A DNA stretch of 64,000 nt, taken from assembly GCF_018736045.1 (NCBI RefSeq), contig NZ_CP076132.1, forward strand, positions 4,972,501 through 5,036,500, read 5' to 3'. Shown one piece after another: positions 17,699-26,700 of the stretch. The notes beneath the pieces were generated by a model that saw nothing but the letters and a program-made list of their open reading frames with translations, had not been told where the DNA came from and ran no database searches. The DNA is from Flammeovirga yaeyamensis (GTDB lineage: Bacteria; Bacteroidota; Bacteroidia; Cytophagales; Flammeovirgaceae). The position numbers and the translations under genes were made by a program. Position 1 is the stretch's first letter. The number at the start of each line of letters is the position of its first letter.

Positions 17699-18226
17699 TT
17701 ACATTTTCTTCTGAAGTACCTGCCATAACACTACGCCGATGGTTACCGATACATTCAAAGAGTGTTTCGTTCCGAACTGAGGAATTTCCAAAGCTGCATC
17801 CACTTCTTCAATAGCTTCATCGCTTACGCCCATCACTTCGTTACCAAAAACCAATGCTATTTTTTCATCTTTAGTGGTTTCTAAATCTTGAAGCATTGTA
17901 CTTCCTTCTACTTGCTCTACTGCATAGACTTTATATCCTTCTTCTTTTAGTTTTTTGATGGCATCCACAGTTTCATCAAAATGTTCCCAAGCAACAGTAT
18001 CTTGTGCTCCTAAAGCTGTTTTATGAATATCTCTATGAGGTGGTTTTCCTGTTATCCCGCAAAGCACTACTTTTTCAATGGCAAAAGCATCACCCGTTCT
18101 AAAGGAAGACCCCACATTGTTTAAGCTTCTAATGTTATCTAAAACAACAACAATATTATTTTTTTCTTGACTTTTGAACTCTTCAGCACTCACTCTGTTA
18201 AGTTCGTCCATACTTAATTTTCTCAT
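17699..18226 (-). CDS. TrmH/SpoU-family RNA 2'-O-methyltransferase
   Basis: SPOUT-fold methyltransferase acting on tRNA or rRNA ribose. The three SpoU motifs are present: LDNIRSLNNVGSSFRTGDAF (motif 1 with the catalytic-type Arg, about 30-49), ALVFGNEVMGVSDEAIEEVD (motif 2, about 122-141) and IPQFGTKHSLNVSVTIGVVLW (motif 3, about 147-167), which form the knotted SAM site. 175 residues with no RNA-binding extension, so the exact target cannot be told. It lies 13 bp after an ArsR-type regulator gene on the same strand and is presumably co-transcribed with it. Confidence 0.92.
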   Translation of the reverse strand: MRKLSMDELNRVSAEEFKSQEKNNIVVVLDNIRSLNNVGSSFRTGDAFAIEKVVLCGITGKPPHRDIHKTALGAQDTVAWEHFDETVDAIKKLKEEGYKVYAVEQVEGSTMLQDLETTKDEKIALVFGNEVMGVSDEAIEEVDAALEIPQFGTKHSLNVSVTIGVVLWQVLQKKM

Positions 18227-18239
18227 TATTCTGATCTAT

Positions 18240-18641
18240 TTAATCCCCCTCAGGGTAATGATGACTCATTCTTCTTTTTTCAATTTTATTCATTGCCAAC
18301 TCTCTGTTGCTCGATAAAATTCTATAGGTCTCTTGATCTTCCAACAATTGGGTATCCCTTTCCATATACTTAAATATCGTTTCGATAATTCCAGATAATT
18401 CTTCTTTTATGGAATAAAAAGACCATTGATCTATTTTTCTTACACTTAACAAACCTGCATTTTTCATGTAGATTAAATGCCTTGATGTTTTTGTTTGTGT
18501 AAAATCAAGTACTAGTTCGATATCTGAAATACACATTTCTGTGTTTTCATAGAGTAAGTGCATGATACGAATACGAGACTCCTCTCCGAGGGCCTTCATT
18601 ATCTGTGTGCCTATTGACAAATTGAAGTGTTTCAGCTTCAT
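18240..18641 (-). CDS. ArsR/SmtB-family winged-helix transcriptional regulator
   Basis: 133-residue repressor-like protein. The HTH core is IMKALGEESRIRIMHLLYENTEMCISDIELVLDFTQTKTSRHLIYMKNAGLLSVRK (about residues 14-69). The recognition helix is TQTKTSRHLIYM, followed by the wing (VRKIDQWSFYSI). One cysteine (C33, EMCISD) sits at the usual ArsR position, but the CxC metal pair is absent, so a metal-sensing role is uncertain. Co-oriented and nearly contiguous with the SpoU methyltransferase gene. No metal-resistance genes are nearby. Confidence 0.9.
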   Translation of the reverse strand: MKLKHFNLSIGTQIMKALGEESRIRIMHLLYENTEMCISDIELVLDFTQTKTSRHLIYMKNAGLLSVRKIDQWSFYSIKEELSGIIETIFKYMERDTQLLEDQETYRILSSNRELAMNKIEKRRMSHHYPEGD

Positions 18642-18808
18642 TTTCTACCTTTTTAAATTCGCTTTCACAAATATGCAAAATATCTTCATTTAAACACATT
18701 TTTGAAATAAATAAGGAAAAAATAGTAGTTATGGGTTAACGACATGGTAAAATTCTAAGATTCTATATTTTTTTCACTTGATGTCTTCAATGTTATTAAA
18801 TAAAATAG

Positions 18809-18920
18809 TAACATTGTACTAGGTAAAGATAATAGACGTAATGTCTATTATATGGCATGATACACCAGTAACATTAACCAGTTGTGGAAAGACATTCAAT
18901 ATTGTTGGATGTCTTTTTTT
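18809..18920 (+). ncRNA. candidate small RNA ending in an intrinsic terminator
   Basis: Two hairpins in series: ATAATAGAC (18829-18837) with GTCTATTAT (18843-18851), perfect 9 bp with a 5-nt loop; then AGACATTCAA (18890-18899) with TTGGATGTCT (18905-18914), 10 bp with one G-U, followed by T7. A TAACATTG element at 18809 could be the -7 box, which would make an RNA of about 95-100 nt. There is no coding frame of note. The terminator has no upstream plus-strand gene to serve, which is the main argument for an independent RNA. Confidence 0.4.
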
Positions 18921-19024
18921 ATTTAAATAATCAAAAAGTTACTTTTTAAACTACATTTTTCATCTATATCAAATTCTTCACTTTATTTTGAGGATCCCTC
19001 TCTTTTTCAGCCATCAAAATTTAT

Positions 19025-19032
19025 TATCTTCG
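19025..19032 (+). promoter_or_regulatory. hemC -7 promoter element
   Basis: TATCTTCG followed by C, one base off the TAnnTTTG consensus, 38 nt before the hemC ATG. A -33 TTTG at the right spacing was not found. Confidence 0.4.
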
Positions 19033-19069
19033 CATTCTGAGTACACTTACTCAAATTTGATTAGACAAT

Positions 19070-19999
19070 ATGGTAGAAAGAACAATAAAAATCGGTACTA
19101 GAAAAAGTAAGCTCGCACTTTGGCAAGCTGAATATGTAAAATCACTTTTAGAAGAAAATGGTCTAAAGGGTGAATTGGTATTGATTGAAACGAAGGGGGA
19201 TAAAATCTTAGATAGATCATTATCGAAAATTGGTTCGAAAGGTGTATTTACAGAGGAGTTAGAAGATCAACTAAGAAACGGAGATATTGATATTGCCGTT
19301 CACAGTGCTAAAGATATGCAAGCTTCTTTGGGCGATGATTTCGAATTAATTGCCTTTACTGAAAGAGAAGAATGTCATGATGTATTCGTAAGTCACAAAG
19401 AAGGTTTTACTGTAGATACAGAAAAAGAATTTGTGATCGGTACTTCATCTGTCCGCCGTGTAGCAATGCTACAGAAACACTTCCCTAACGCCAAAATTGT
19501 TGATGTAAGAGGAAACTTACAGACTAGAATTCAAAAAATGAAAGATGGTCTTTGCGATGTACTCATGCTTGCATATGCGGGTGTACACCGTATGGGATAC
19601 GATAATATTATTGTTCACTCTCTTCCTTTAGATACTTTCACTCCTGCTACAGGACAAGGTTGTGTGGCTATTGAGTCAGCAACAACTCTTGACCCTGAAG
19701 TAAGGGAGGCCGTAAGAAAAGCAATCAATAATGTAGATACAGAAACTTGTGTTCGTTCGGAAAGAGCTTTCCTTAAAGAATTACAAGGTGGATGTAGTAT
19801 TCCTGCTTTCTGTTTGGCTACTTGGACGGAAGACAAACAAATTAATATTACTGGCGGTTTAGCTAAACCAAATGCTAGTGAAATTAGATATACATATACT
19901 TGTGCTCCTGAAGATGGAGAAAAGATAGGGACGCAGATTGCTAAGGATACTTTGGCGAATGGTGGAGCTGAGGTGCTTGCGGAGCTAAAAGGAAAGTAA
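19070..19999 (+). CDS. hemC: hydroxymethylbilane synthase (porphobilinogen deaminase)
   Basis: Joins four porphobilinogen units into hydroxymethylbilane in tetrapyrrole synthesis. IGTRKSKLALWQAEYV (8-23), AVHSAKDMQ (77-85), GTSSVRRVAML (124-134), VRGNLQTRIQKM (146-157) and GQGCVAIE (195-202) are the substrate- and cofactor-binding blocks. C242 in LQGGCSIPAF is the dipyrromethane attachment cysteine. 309 residues, complete. The gene's last bases and its TAA belong to the first unit of a long GTAAGAG repeat array. No other heme gene is adjacent. Confidence 0.97.
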   Translation: MVERTIKIGTRKSKLALWQAEYVKSLLEENGLKGELVLIETKGDKILDRSLSKIGSKGVFTEELEDQLRNGDIDIAVHSAKDMQASLGDDFELIAFTEREECHDVFVSHKEGFTVDTEKEFVIGTSSVRRVAMLQKHFPNAKIVDVRGNLQTRIQKMKDGLCDVLMLAYAGVHRMGYDNIIVHSLPLDTFTPATGQGCVAIESATTLDPEVREAVRKAINNVDTETCVRSERAFLKELQGGCSIPAFCLATWTEDKQINITGGLAKPNASEIRYTYTCAPEDGEKIGTQIAKDTLANGGAEVLAELKGK

Positions 20000-20090
20000 G
20001 AGGTAAGAGGTAAGAGGTAAGAGGTAAGAGGTAAGAGGTAAGAGGTAAGAGGTAAGAGGTAAGAGGTAAGAGGTAAGAGGTAAGAGGTAA
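19996..20090 (+). repeat. GTAAGAG heptamer tandem array, about 13.6 copies
   Basis: Thirteen perfect head-to-tail copies of GTAAGAG plus a partial GTAA, 95 bp in all, without a single mismatch. The first copy contains the hemC stop codon (TAA at 19997-19999). A seven-base unit makes every third copy share a frame; each frame meets TAA or TAG quickly, so the array cannot be translated through. Perfect identity points to recent expansion by slippage. Confidence 0.97.
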
Positions 20091-20168
20091 TTTAAGCTTC
20101 TAGACAGATTATCTAAAATTTTGAACCCTTTATTCTAGTAAAAATACTATTTATATCTCCGTCTTCAA

Positions 20169-20189
20169 CGAGTTGGCCTTGGCCACTCG
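20169..20189. other. GC-rich hairpin upstream of nuoB
   Basis: CGAGTTGGCC and GGCCACTCG form a 9-bp stem with one bulged T and a TT loop, about 60 bp before the nuoB ATG. It is unusually GC-rich for this region. It may be a leader structure or a remnant of something larger. Confidence 0.4.
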
Positions 20190-20248
20190 ATACACGAACT
20201 AAGTAGCAGGTAGCAATTTAACAAACAAAAAACTAATCGCACTCAACT

Positions 20249-20773
20249 ATGAAAGGTCTAATGGATCAACGCTTTGGACAAGGCGAAATTGTAATATCAA
20301 AAGTAGATGACTTAATCAACTGGGCGAGACTTTCTTCGTTTTGGCCTTTGGGTTTTGGTCTAGCATGTTGTGCAATCGAAATGATTACAACTTGGTCTTC
20401 TGCTTACGACTTAGACCGTTTTGGTGTGATTCCTAGAGGTACTCCTAGACAATCGGACGCCATGATTATTTCCGGTACGGTTACTTTTAAAATGGCAGAT
20501 AGAGTTCGTCGCTTATACGAGCAAATGGCGGAACCTCGTTATGTGATTTCTATGGGTAGTTGCTCTAATTGTGGTGGACCTTATTGGGAGCATGGTTATA
20601 ATGTAGTGAAAGGTGTGGATAGAATTATTCCTGTGGATGTTTATGTTCCGGGTTGTCCTCCAAGACCTGAAGCACTAATTGGTGGTATTCTTAAGCTTAG
20701 AGAAGAAATTCGTAAAGAGACTTTGATGGCACCAAAAGCAGTGGAACGTTTATTAAAGAAACAAAAGGCATAA
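20249..20773 (+). CDS. nuoB: NADH-quinone oxidoreductase subunit B
   Basis: Peripheral-arm subunit of complex I that carries the terminal [4Fe-4S] cluster N2 and passes electrons to quinone. All four cluster ligands are present: the tandem C40-C41 (GLACCAIEM), C105 ([15 protein letters not shown]) and C136 ([11 protein letters not shown]). 174 residues, normal length. nuoC follows after 2 bp. nuoA is not upstream (hemC and repeats are) and nuoD is not downstream, so this pair is separated from the rest of the complex. Confidence 0.97.
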   Translation: MKGLMDQRFGQGEIVISKVDDLINWARLSSFWPLGFGLACCAIEMITTWSSAYDLDRFGVIPRGTPRQSDAMIISGTVTFKMADRVRRLYEQMAEPRYVISMGSCSNCGGPYWEHGYNVVKGVDRIIPVDVYVPGCPPRPEALIGGILKLREEIRKETLMAPKAVERLLKKQKA

Positions 20774-20775
20774 TC

Positions 20776-21264
20776 ATGACTACAGAAGAAATTGCACAAT
20801 TAATTCAAGAACATGTGAATGTTGAGGTGGAAGTCAATACAAAACAACCTCAACACGAAATCATCGTCAAAAATGTAGATATAGAAAAGGTATGTCGTTT
20901 TCTTAAATCAGATAATCGTTTGATGTTTGATAACCTTTCATGTCTAACTGGAATCGATAATGGACCAAAAGCCAATACCATGGAAGTGGTCTATAATCTA
21001 TACTCTATCACCAAATCTTTTCGACTTACATTAAAAGTGATGTTGGATAGAGAAACTCCACTTTTACCATCAGTTACTTCTGTTTGGAAAGCTGCCAATT
21101 GGCACGAAAGAGAAGCCTATGATTTAGTAGGTATGACTTTCGAAAATCACCAAGATTTAAGAAGAATCTTATCTCCTGATGATTGGGAAGGGCATCCACT
21201 TCAGAAAGACTATAAAGAACAAGAAAAATATCACGGTATCACCGTTAAATATGAGAGAGATTAA
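20776..21264 (+). CDS. nuoC: NADH-quinone oxidoreductase subunit C
   Basis: 30-kDa-type peripheral subunit of complex I, contributing to the quinone site with NuoB and NuoD. The signature WHEREAYDLVGMTFENHQDLRRIL and DDWEGHPLQKDY is at about residues 112-150. 162 residues, with a non-conserved N-terminus and no fusion to NuoD. It starts 2 bp after nuoB. The next gene is a ybjQ homolog, not nuoD, so the operon ends here. Confidence 0.95.
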   Translation: MTTEEIAQLIQEHVNVEVEVNTKQPQHEIIVKNVDIEKVCRFLKSDNRLMFDNLSCLTGIDNGPKANTMEVVYNLYSITKSFRLTLKVMLDRETPLLPSVTSVWKAANWHEREAYDLVGMTFENHQDLRRILSPDDWEGHPLQKDYKEQEKYHGITVKYERD

Positions 21265-21378
21265 TTTATCTCTCTTTTTTTTATTCAAAACTTTAGTAAC
21301 TTATCAATGCTCTCACTAAATCGTTTAGAAAATGAGAGTGTCTTTTCAATTTTTTATCATTAAACAAACAACATTAAA

Positions 21379-21693
21379 ATGATTATCAGCACAACGGAAA
21401 CTATACCAAACAGAGAAATTTCAGAAATTCTAGGTATCGCTAGAGGAAGTACAGTAAGAGCAAGAAGTGTAGGTAGCGATATCTTTGCTGGTTTAAAAAA
21501 TCTTGTGGGAGGTGAAATCTCTGAATACACAAAATTGCAAGCCGATTCTCGTGAACAAGCTATTCAACGTTTGATGGAGGATGCAGATCGTTTGGGAGCT
21601 GATGCAGTAGTGAATATCAGATTGACTACCTCTACAGTTATGCAGGGAGCATCTGAGATTTTAGCTTATGGTACGGCAGTAAAATTAAGATAA
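21379..21693 (+). CDS. YbjQ/UPF0145 family protein
   Basis: 104-residue cytosolic protein of the YbjQ family, predicted to form a pentamer; sometimes annotated as heavy-metal-binding, without firm function. Family stretches: STTETIPNREISEILGIARGSTV, VGSDIFAGLKNLVGGEISEY, ADRLGADAVVNIRLTTSTV, and EILAYGTAVKL at the end. A one-base gap separates its stop from a small membrane-peptide gene, so the two are probably translated together. Confidence 0.93.
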   Translation: MIISTTETIPNREISEILGIARGSTVRARSVGSDIFAGLKNLVGGEISEYTKLQADSREQAIQRLMEDADRLGADAVVNIRLTTSTVMQGASEILAYGTAVKLR

Positions 21694-21694
21694 T

Positions 21695-21832
21695 ATGGAA
21701 TTTGTTGGATTGGGTATGATGTCTCTTTATTTTGGATTCTTCGCTTTTTGCGGAGTCGCATTGATCTATCTTATTATCAAAAGGATAAAGAATAAAGATA
21801 GGGACGATAATTTTGAACAAAGAAGTAACTGA
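21695..21832 (+). CDS. small membrane peptide, 45 residues
   Basis: Short frame starting one base after the ybjQ stop (TAA then T then ATG) and ending in TGA at 21832. The product begins MEFVGLGMMSLYFGFFAFCG, has one clear membrane helix (about residues 5-28) and then a strongly charged tail (KRIKNKDRDDNFEQRSN), the usual layout of a single-pass small membrane protein with the positive side in the cytosol. No family recognised. The tight coupling to ybjQ and the terminator just downstream support it being real. Confidence 0.6.
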   Translation: MEFVGLGMMSLYFGFFAFCGVALIYLIIKRIKNKDRDDNFEQRSN

Positions 21833-21898
21833 TATTCTATGTTCAACAAAGTATGCTAGAACGTTGAATTATAACGTCCCAACTCATATTAAAGATAA

Positions 21899-21928
21899 AA
21901 AAAGGCGAAGAAAATTCTTCGCCTTTGT
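21899..21928. terminator. bidirectional terminator between ybjQ unit and guaA
   Basis: AAAGGCGAAGAA pairs with TTCTTCGCCTTT across a 2-nt centre, flanked by A-rich and T-rich sides. It sits between two convergent units. Confidence 0.85.
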
Positions 21929-21986
21929 TGATTGATGTTAACCCCTAGGAGAGTTAACTAGTTAATATAGATAAGACTAGATTATA

Positions 21987-23516
21987 CTATTCCCACTCAA
22001 TCGTTGCAGGTGGCTTAGAGCTGATATCGTAAACTACTCTGTTTACTCCTTTTACTCTATTGATGATGTTATTACTGATTTCAGCTAAGAACTCATATGG
22101 TAGGTGTACCCAATCTGCAGTCATACCATCCAAAGATGATACAGCTCTAAGAGCAACAACCTTTTCGTAAGTTCTTTCATCACCCATTACACCGACTGAT
22201 TGTACAGGCAACAACATTGCTCCCGCCTGCCATACTTGATCATACAATCCGTGATCTTTAAGACCCTGAATAAAGATATGATCAACTTCCTGTAAAATCG
22301 CTACTTTTTCAGCAGTTACATCACCCAAAATACGGATACCAAGACCTGGACCTGGGAATGGATGACGTCCTAAAATTTCATCAGGGATATTTAGTGTTTT
22401 ACCTACTAAACGTACTTCGTCTTTAAACAAAGTGTTTAATGGCTCCACCACTTTTAATTTCATGTAATCTGGTAAACCTCCCACATTGTGGTGAGATTTG
22501 ATCGTTGCCGAAGGACCTTTAACAGAAACCGACTCGATTACGTCTGGGTAGATAGTACCCTGACCTAACCACTTTGCGTTCTCCACTTTCTTCGACTCCA
22601 TTTCGAATACATCAACAAAAACTTTACCGATTGCTTTTCTTTTATCCTCCGGATCAGTTTTTCCTTCCAATTCAGAATAGAATAACTCTTTAGAGTCTAC
22701 ACCTTTGACATTCAGACCTAAACCTTTGTAAGATTCAAGTACTGATTCAAATTCGTTTTTACGAAGAAGACCATTATCCACAAAAATACAGTAAAGGTTT
22801 TTACCGATAGCTTTGTGTAATAATACAGCGGCTACAGATGAATCAACACCCCCAGAAAGACCAAGGATTACCTCATCATCGCCTAACTTCTCCTTTAATT
22901 CTGCTACTGTAGCATCCACAAAAGACTCAGGAGTCCAATCTTGTTTACAACCACAAACACCAACAACAAAGTCTTGAAGCATGAACTTACCATCTGTTGA
23001 GTGAGTTACTTCTGGGTGGAATTGAATTCCGAAAGTTTCCTCACCAGTGATTCTGTAAGCAGCTACAGGAATACTGGTAGTACTAGCAATTACCTTAAAG
23101 TTTTCAGGAAGGTTAGTGATTGTATCACCATGTGACATCCAAACTTGAGATTCAGCTGGAATGCCTTTAAACATTGGACTTGTATGATCAATAAAGTCCA
23201 AGTTAGCACGACCGTATTCACGGTGCTCTGAACGTGCTACAGTTCCCCCATTCTGATGGGCAAGCATTTGTGCACCGAAGCAAACACCCAATAATGGCAT
23301 TTTACCTCTAATGTCAGATACATCAAAATTTGGTGCATCTTCTTCTAACACTGAGTGAGGAGACCCCGAAAGGATAACACCTTTGTACTCAGAGTGGTTA
23401 ATTTTAGGTTCGTGATTGTAAGGATAAATCTCACAATAAACGTTTAACTCTCTTACGCGTCTCGCGATCAATTGTGTATACTGCGATCCGAAATCGTAAA
23501 TCAAGATCTTGTCCAT
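21987..23516 (-). CDS. guaA: GMP synthase (glutamine-hydrolysing)
   Basis: Converts XMP to GMP with glutamine as nitrogen donor. N-terminal class I glutamine amidotransferase domain: nucleophile C79 in GVCFGAQM, and the HPEVTHS histidine/glutamate near 172-178. ATP-pyrophosphatase domain with the PP-loop SGGVDSS near 223-229. The C-terminal dimerisation domain ends in [14 protein letters not shown], the diagnostic GuaA tail. 509 residues, complete. A -7-like CATCTTTG lies about 40 bp upstream. Single gene. Confidence 0.98.
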   Translation of the reverse strand: MDKILIYDFGSQYTQLIARRVRELNVYCEIYPYNHEPKINHSEYKGVILSGSPHSVLEEDAPNFDVSDIRGKMPLLGVCFGAQMLAHQNGGTVARSEHREYGRANLDFIDHTSPMFKGIPAESQVWMSHGDTITNLPENFKVIASTTSIPVAAYRITGEETFGIQFHPEVTHSTDGKFMLQDFVVGVCGCKQDWTPESFVDATVAELKEKLGDDEVILGLSGGVDSSVAAVLLHKAIGKNLYCIFVDNGLLRKNEFESVLESYKGLGLNVKGVDSKELFYSELEGKTDPEDKRKAIGKVFVDVFEMESKKVENAKWLGQGTIYPDVIESVSVKGPSATIKSHHNVGGLPDYMKLKVVEPLNTLFKDEVRLVGKTLNIPDEILGRHPFPGPGLGIRILGDVTAEKVAILQEVDHIFIQGLKDHGLYDQVWQAGAMLLPVQSVGVMGDERTYEKVVALRAVSSLDGMTADWVHLPYEFLAEISNNIINRVKGVNRVVYDISSKPPATIEWE

Positions 23517-23555
23517 AATAAAGAATGGTATTCAGAGATTATATTTTGATGCATG

Positions 23556-23563
23556 CAAAGATG
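23556..23563 (-). promoter_or_regulatory. guaA -7 promoter element
   Basis: On the minus strand CATCTTTG followed by C, one base from TAnnTTTG, placing the start of transcription roughly 33 nt before the guaA ATG. The -33 box is not obvious. Confidence 0.4.
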
Positions 23564-23678
23564 ACGTTTTTTATTTAAAAAGTGATATTTATTACCATAT
23601 AAAAACTGATTTTTTTAAAAGTGACATGAGAATTACTTATCAAAAAATTGGTATAACATAATTTATATTTAATAATAA

Positions 23679-23712
23679 AAAATCACCCTAGAAAAGGTTC
23701 TAAGGTGATTTA
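23679..23712 (-). terminator. terminator after the BNR/T9SS protein gene
   Basis: AAATCACCCTAGAA and TTCTAAGGTGATTT form a long stem with a single mismatch. On the minus strand it is followed by T residues. Confidence 0.75.
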
Positions 23713-23742
23713 AGTTTATTTGATATTTATTAAAGTGTTAAA

Positions 23743-26700
23743 TTACTTTACGAGTAATTTAATTGATTTCTGATAATTATTAATGCTAACAATACCTACA
23801 TAAATTCCTTTGTTTGCATTAAAATCAAACGGTAATTTATTCTGACCTGCTTTAACATTACCAAAAGATTTTTCTTGAATTAAAGAACCATTTAAATCGA
23901 TGATTTTTAATTCTACTTCTGCATTTTGTTTTAGATCGATAAATAAATTCGAAGAACCATTTGAAATTACTGTAGGACCAATTTTTATGCTTGAAGCATT
24001 CGTATAATCCTCTATACTAGTAATATCACTTACTTCTCCTTGGATATTAATTTGACTAATAGCCCAACCCCAAGCTGGAATATTATTGCTTGCTTCTAAG
24101 ACAAAACGGACAGCAATATTATCTCCTGCTTCAAAATAGTCTAAAAGATTTACTTCATGTTGAACAAACATGTTATCAAGAGGATCAGAATTAAAGTTTA
24201 CATAAGAATTCCAATCTGAATTATAAGATGCATCATATGGTGCTACAATATCAATCCAATTTGCCCCATCTTTAGAACCTTGAACCGAAACTTTTGATCC
24301 ATTTGCAATAAAAGCTATATCACTATAAATTAAATGAGCATCTTCTTCTGCAACTTTAATGATATTATTTAAATAAGAAATCTCTGTAAGCCCTGCTGCA
24401 TATGGATGTTGGGAGTGAAAGGCTGGTGTTTTCAACGGATTATTAACTGAGAATTCTTTAAATAAATCTCCATTGAAATCATCAACTACGTTTTCTTCTG
24501 GATTTGAAGAAACATATTCATCGATTACATCACCAAATTCTACAAGATCAAGAACAGCGGCATATGATTTTCTTTCTACTTCATTTGTATAAGCATATAC
24601 TTTAATCTTATCTATATTAGAGAACAGAGATCCTAAGAACATTAGTTGATGATCCCCTTTATCATAAGCTTCATTAATAGCAACTATTCTACTACCTAAA
24701 TCGTCATAGACAACCAATGAATCAACATCAGATTTTAAATGTACATCCACAGTTACATCTCCTGTGAGAGTAGATGATATTTGTGTAATACTAGGATACT
24801 TTACAATTGCTGGAATTTCAGCGATTGTAGCTGTCCAAATACCTCTACCATGTGTACCAACAACAACTTGATCATCTACAATTTTCATATCCCAAATTGA
24901 TGTTGCAGGAATACTTCCAGATAACCTATGCCATGAAACAGCATTATCAGTGGTTTCGAAAATTCCGACTTCAGTACCTACCCAAATCTTATTTTCGTCT
25001 TGCGGGAATACCATTAAATCATAAACTGCAACATCTGGGAAACCAGTTGTTGAAGACGTACCATTGCCAAAACCTGAAATATCTTCCCAAGATTGACCAT
25101 AATCTTCCGTTTTGATTATTTTTGGTGCATTTGCATAAGAGAACAAAATGTAGGCAACATTTGGTTTATTAGGATGAGTAGCTAAACCTGAAATTTGTCC
25201 CATTTCACGTCCATCATGCAAGAAATTCTCAACCGCTGTAAACGTTTTTGCTTGATCTTTTGATACATGAATTCTAAAGTTGTTTGTTAAAGCTGCACCA
25301 GCCCAAACAACATCTCTATCTGCATCAGAAACTTTTACATCTATAAACGAACCAAAAGCCCAAGCTTCTGAAATTCTAGATAATGACCAAGAATCTCCAA
25401 AATTAGTTGATTTCCAAACTCCAGAACCACCAACTGCATAAACTACGTCAGGGTCCGTTTTGGTGTTTGATAATTTTGTAATGAATGGACCTCCATCATC
25501 AGTATCAGTAATTCCTGAATTTGAAGAAGAGAAAGAAGAACCGCCATTTACAGATTTATAAATAGCATTATTATATATAGTACCTAATATTAAATCTGGA
25601 TTATCATGATTCCATATCGTCGCAAAACCATCACCTCCTAATGAACGCTTGTATTTAGCATCTGCACTGCCTTCTTCTCCAACCTGAGACATCCAAGTAC
25701 CATTATCCTGAGAACCACCAATATATCTGCTTTCACCTGGAGCTTTGTCTACATCATAAAACTGAGTTGTATTATAACCGTTTCCAGCAAAATACCATGA
25801 ATCGTCTGCAATACCTGGATTTGTACCTTTGTCAGAATAGTATATACCTCCATCGTTACAATCGATAAACATAAATTCATTACTTCCTGTAACGACAGCC
25901 ATAATATTATGGTGATCTGGGTGAACTCCTTCTACTGTAGTTGAATTTTGAGTTTGAGCAAATGAGTTATTTCCATCATATTGACCATAAGCATCTGTTA
26001 CAGTTCTAATATCTGCAGAAACACTTGTTACATTACCCCATTCTAAAACAATAGTACTTGATGGAAGATTACTTTCATCCCATGATGAACCATCATCTAA
26101 TACAGGCCATAAGAAGTACATATTATCATTTTCCATTCCTCCATCTTGTGCCATCTCACTGCTTGCAGTTTCAGAATAGTCAATATTATTGATATATAAG
26201 TACTCTCTTGATTGATCTGCTGATGGAACATCAGCATCTGTAGCATTCGCTAAATTAAACTTACCATCTTCTTGTTGGTCTCTAAACCCAACCATTAATT
26301 GACGATTATTTGTTACATCCCAAACTTCAAATGGAACATCAACATAATCCTCATAAACATAATCTGAAGATGGTACTCCAGCACCTGCTCCACCTACTGT
26401 ATACCTATGTGCTTTTTGTGTTAAACCAGGGCCGAATCGAACTTCAACAGAAACCATATCTGTATTTGGTGTTTCTCCTTGAGAAATAATTCCTCCAGCC
26501 AAATCACCACTGAAGTTAATAAAGCTATAAAAAACATCGCCTGTAGCAGATGCCCCAATAAAGTTACTTGAAACCTGTTTAGTATCAGAAAGTTCAATTT
26601 TAAAGATATTCACACCAGCGGCATAAACCACTTTTTCATCGAACGGATGTGCTGCTATTGTATTATCATACCAACCCTGACCTCCAAGGAAGTTGACTGA

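Larger units (their letters stand above)
18642..19069. other. gene-free region between arsR and hemC
   Basis: About 430 bp between divergent genes. It holds a possible small RNA on the plus strand (two hairpins and a T7 terminator, 18809-18920) and a hemC promoter-like element (19025-19032). The rest is plain AT-rich DNA. Confidence 0.5.

Noticed and set aside
19996-20090. CRISPR-like array after hemC
   Set aside because: The unit is a 7-bp repeat with no spacers and no cas genes nearby; it is a simple tandem repeat.
20169-20189. Insertion-sequence end or attachment site at the GC-rich hairpin before nuoB
   Set aside because: No matching partner repeat, transposase or target duplication is visible.
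20249-21264. nuoB/nuoC as decayed remnants of a lost complex I
   Set aside because: Both are full length with all cluster ligands and conserved blocks; there is no sign of decay.
24852-25115. Rightward open frames within the T9SS, SusC and SusD genes
   Set aside because: They are antisense to long, family-matching genes and have repetitive, low-complexity translations with no domain.
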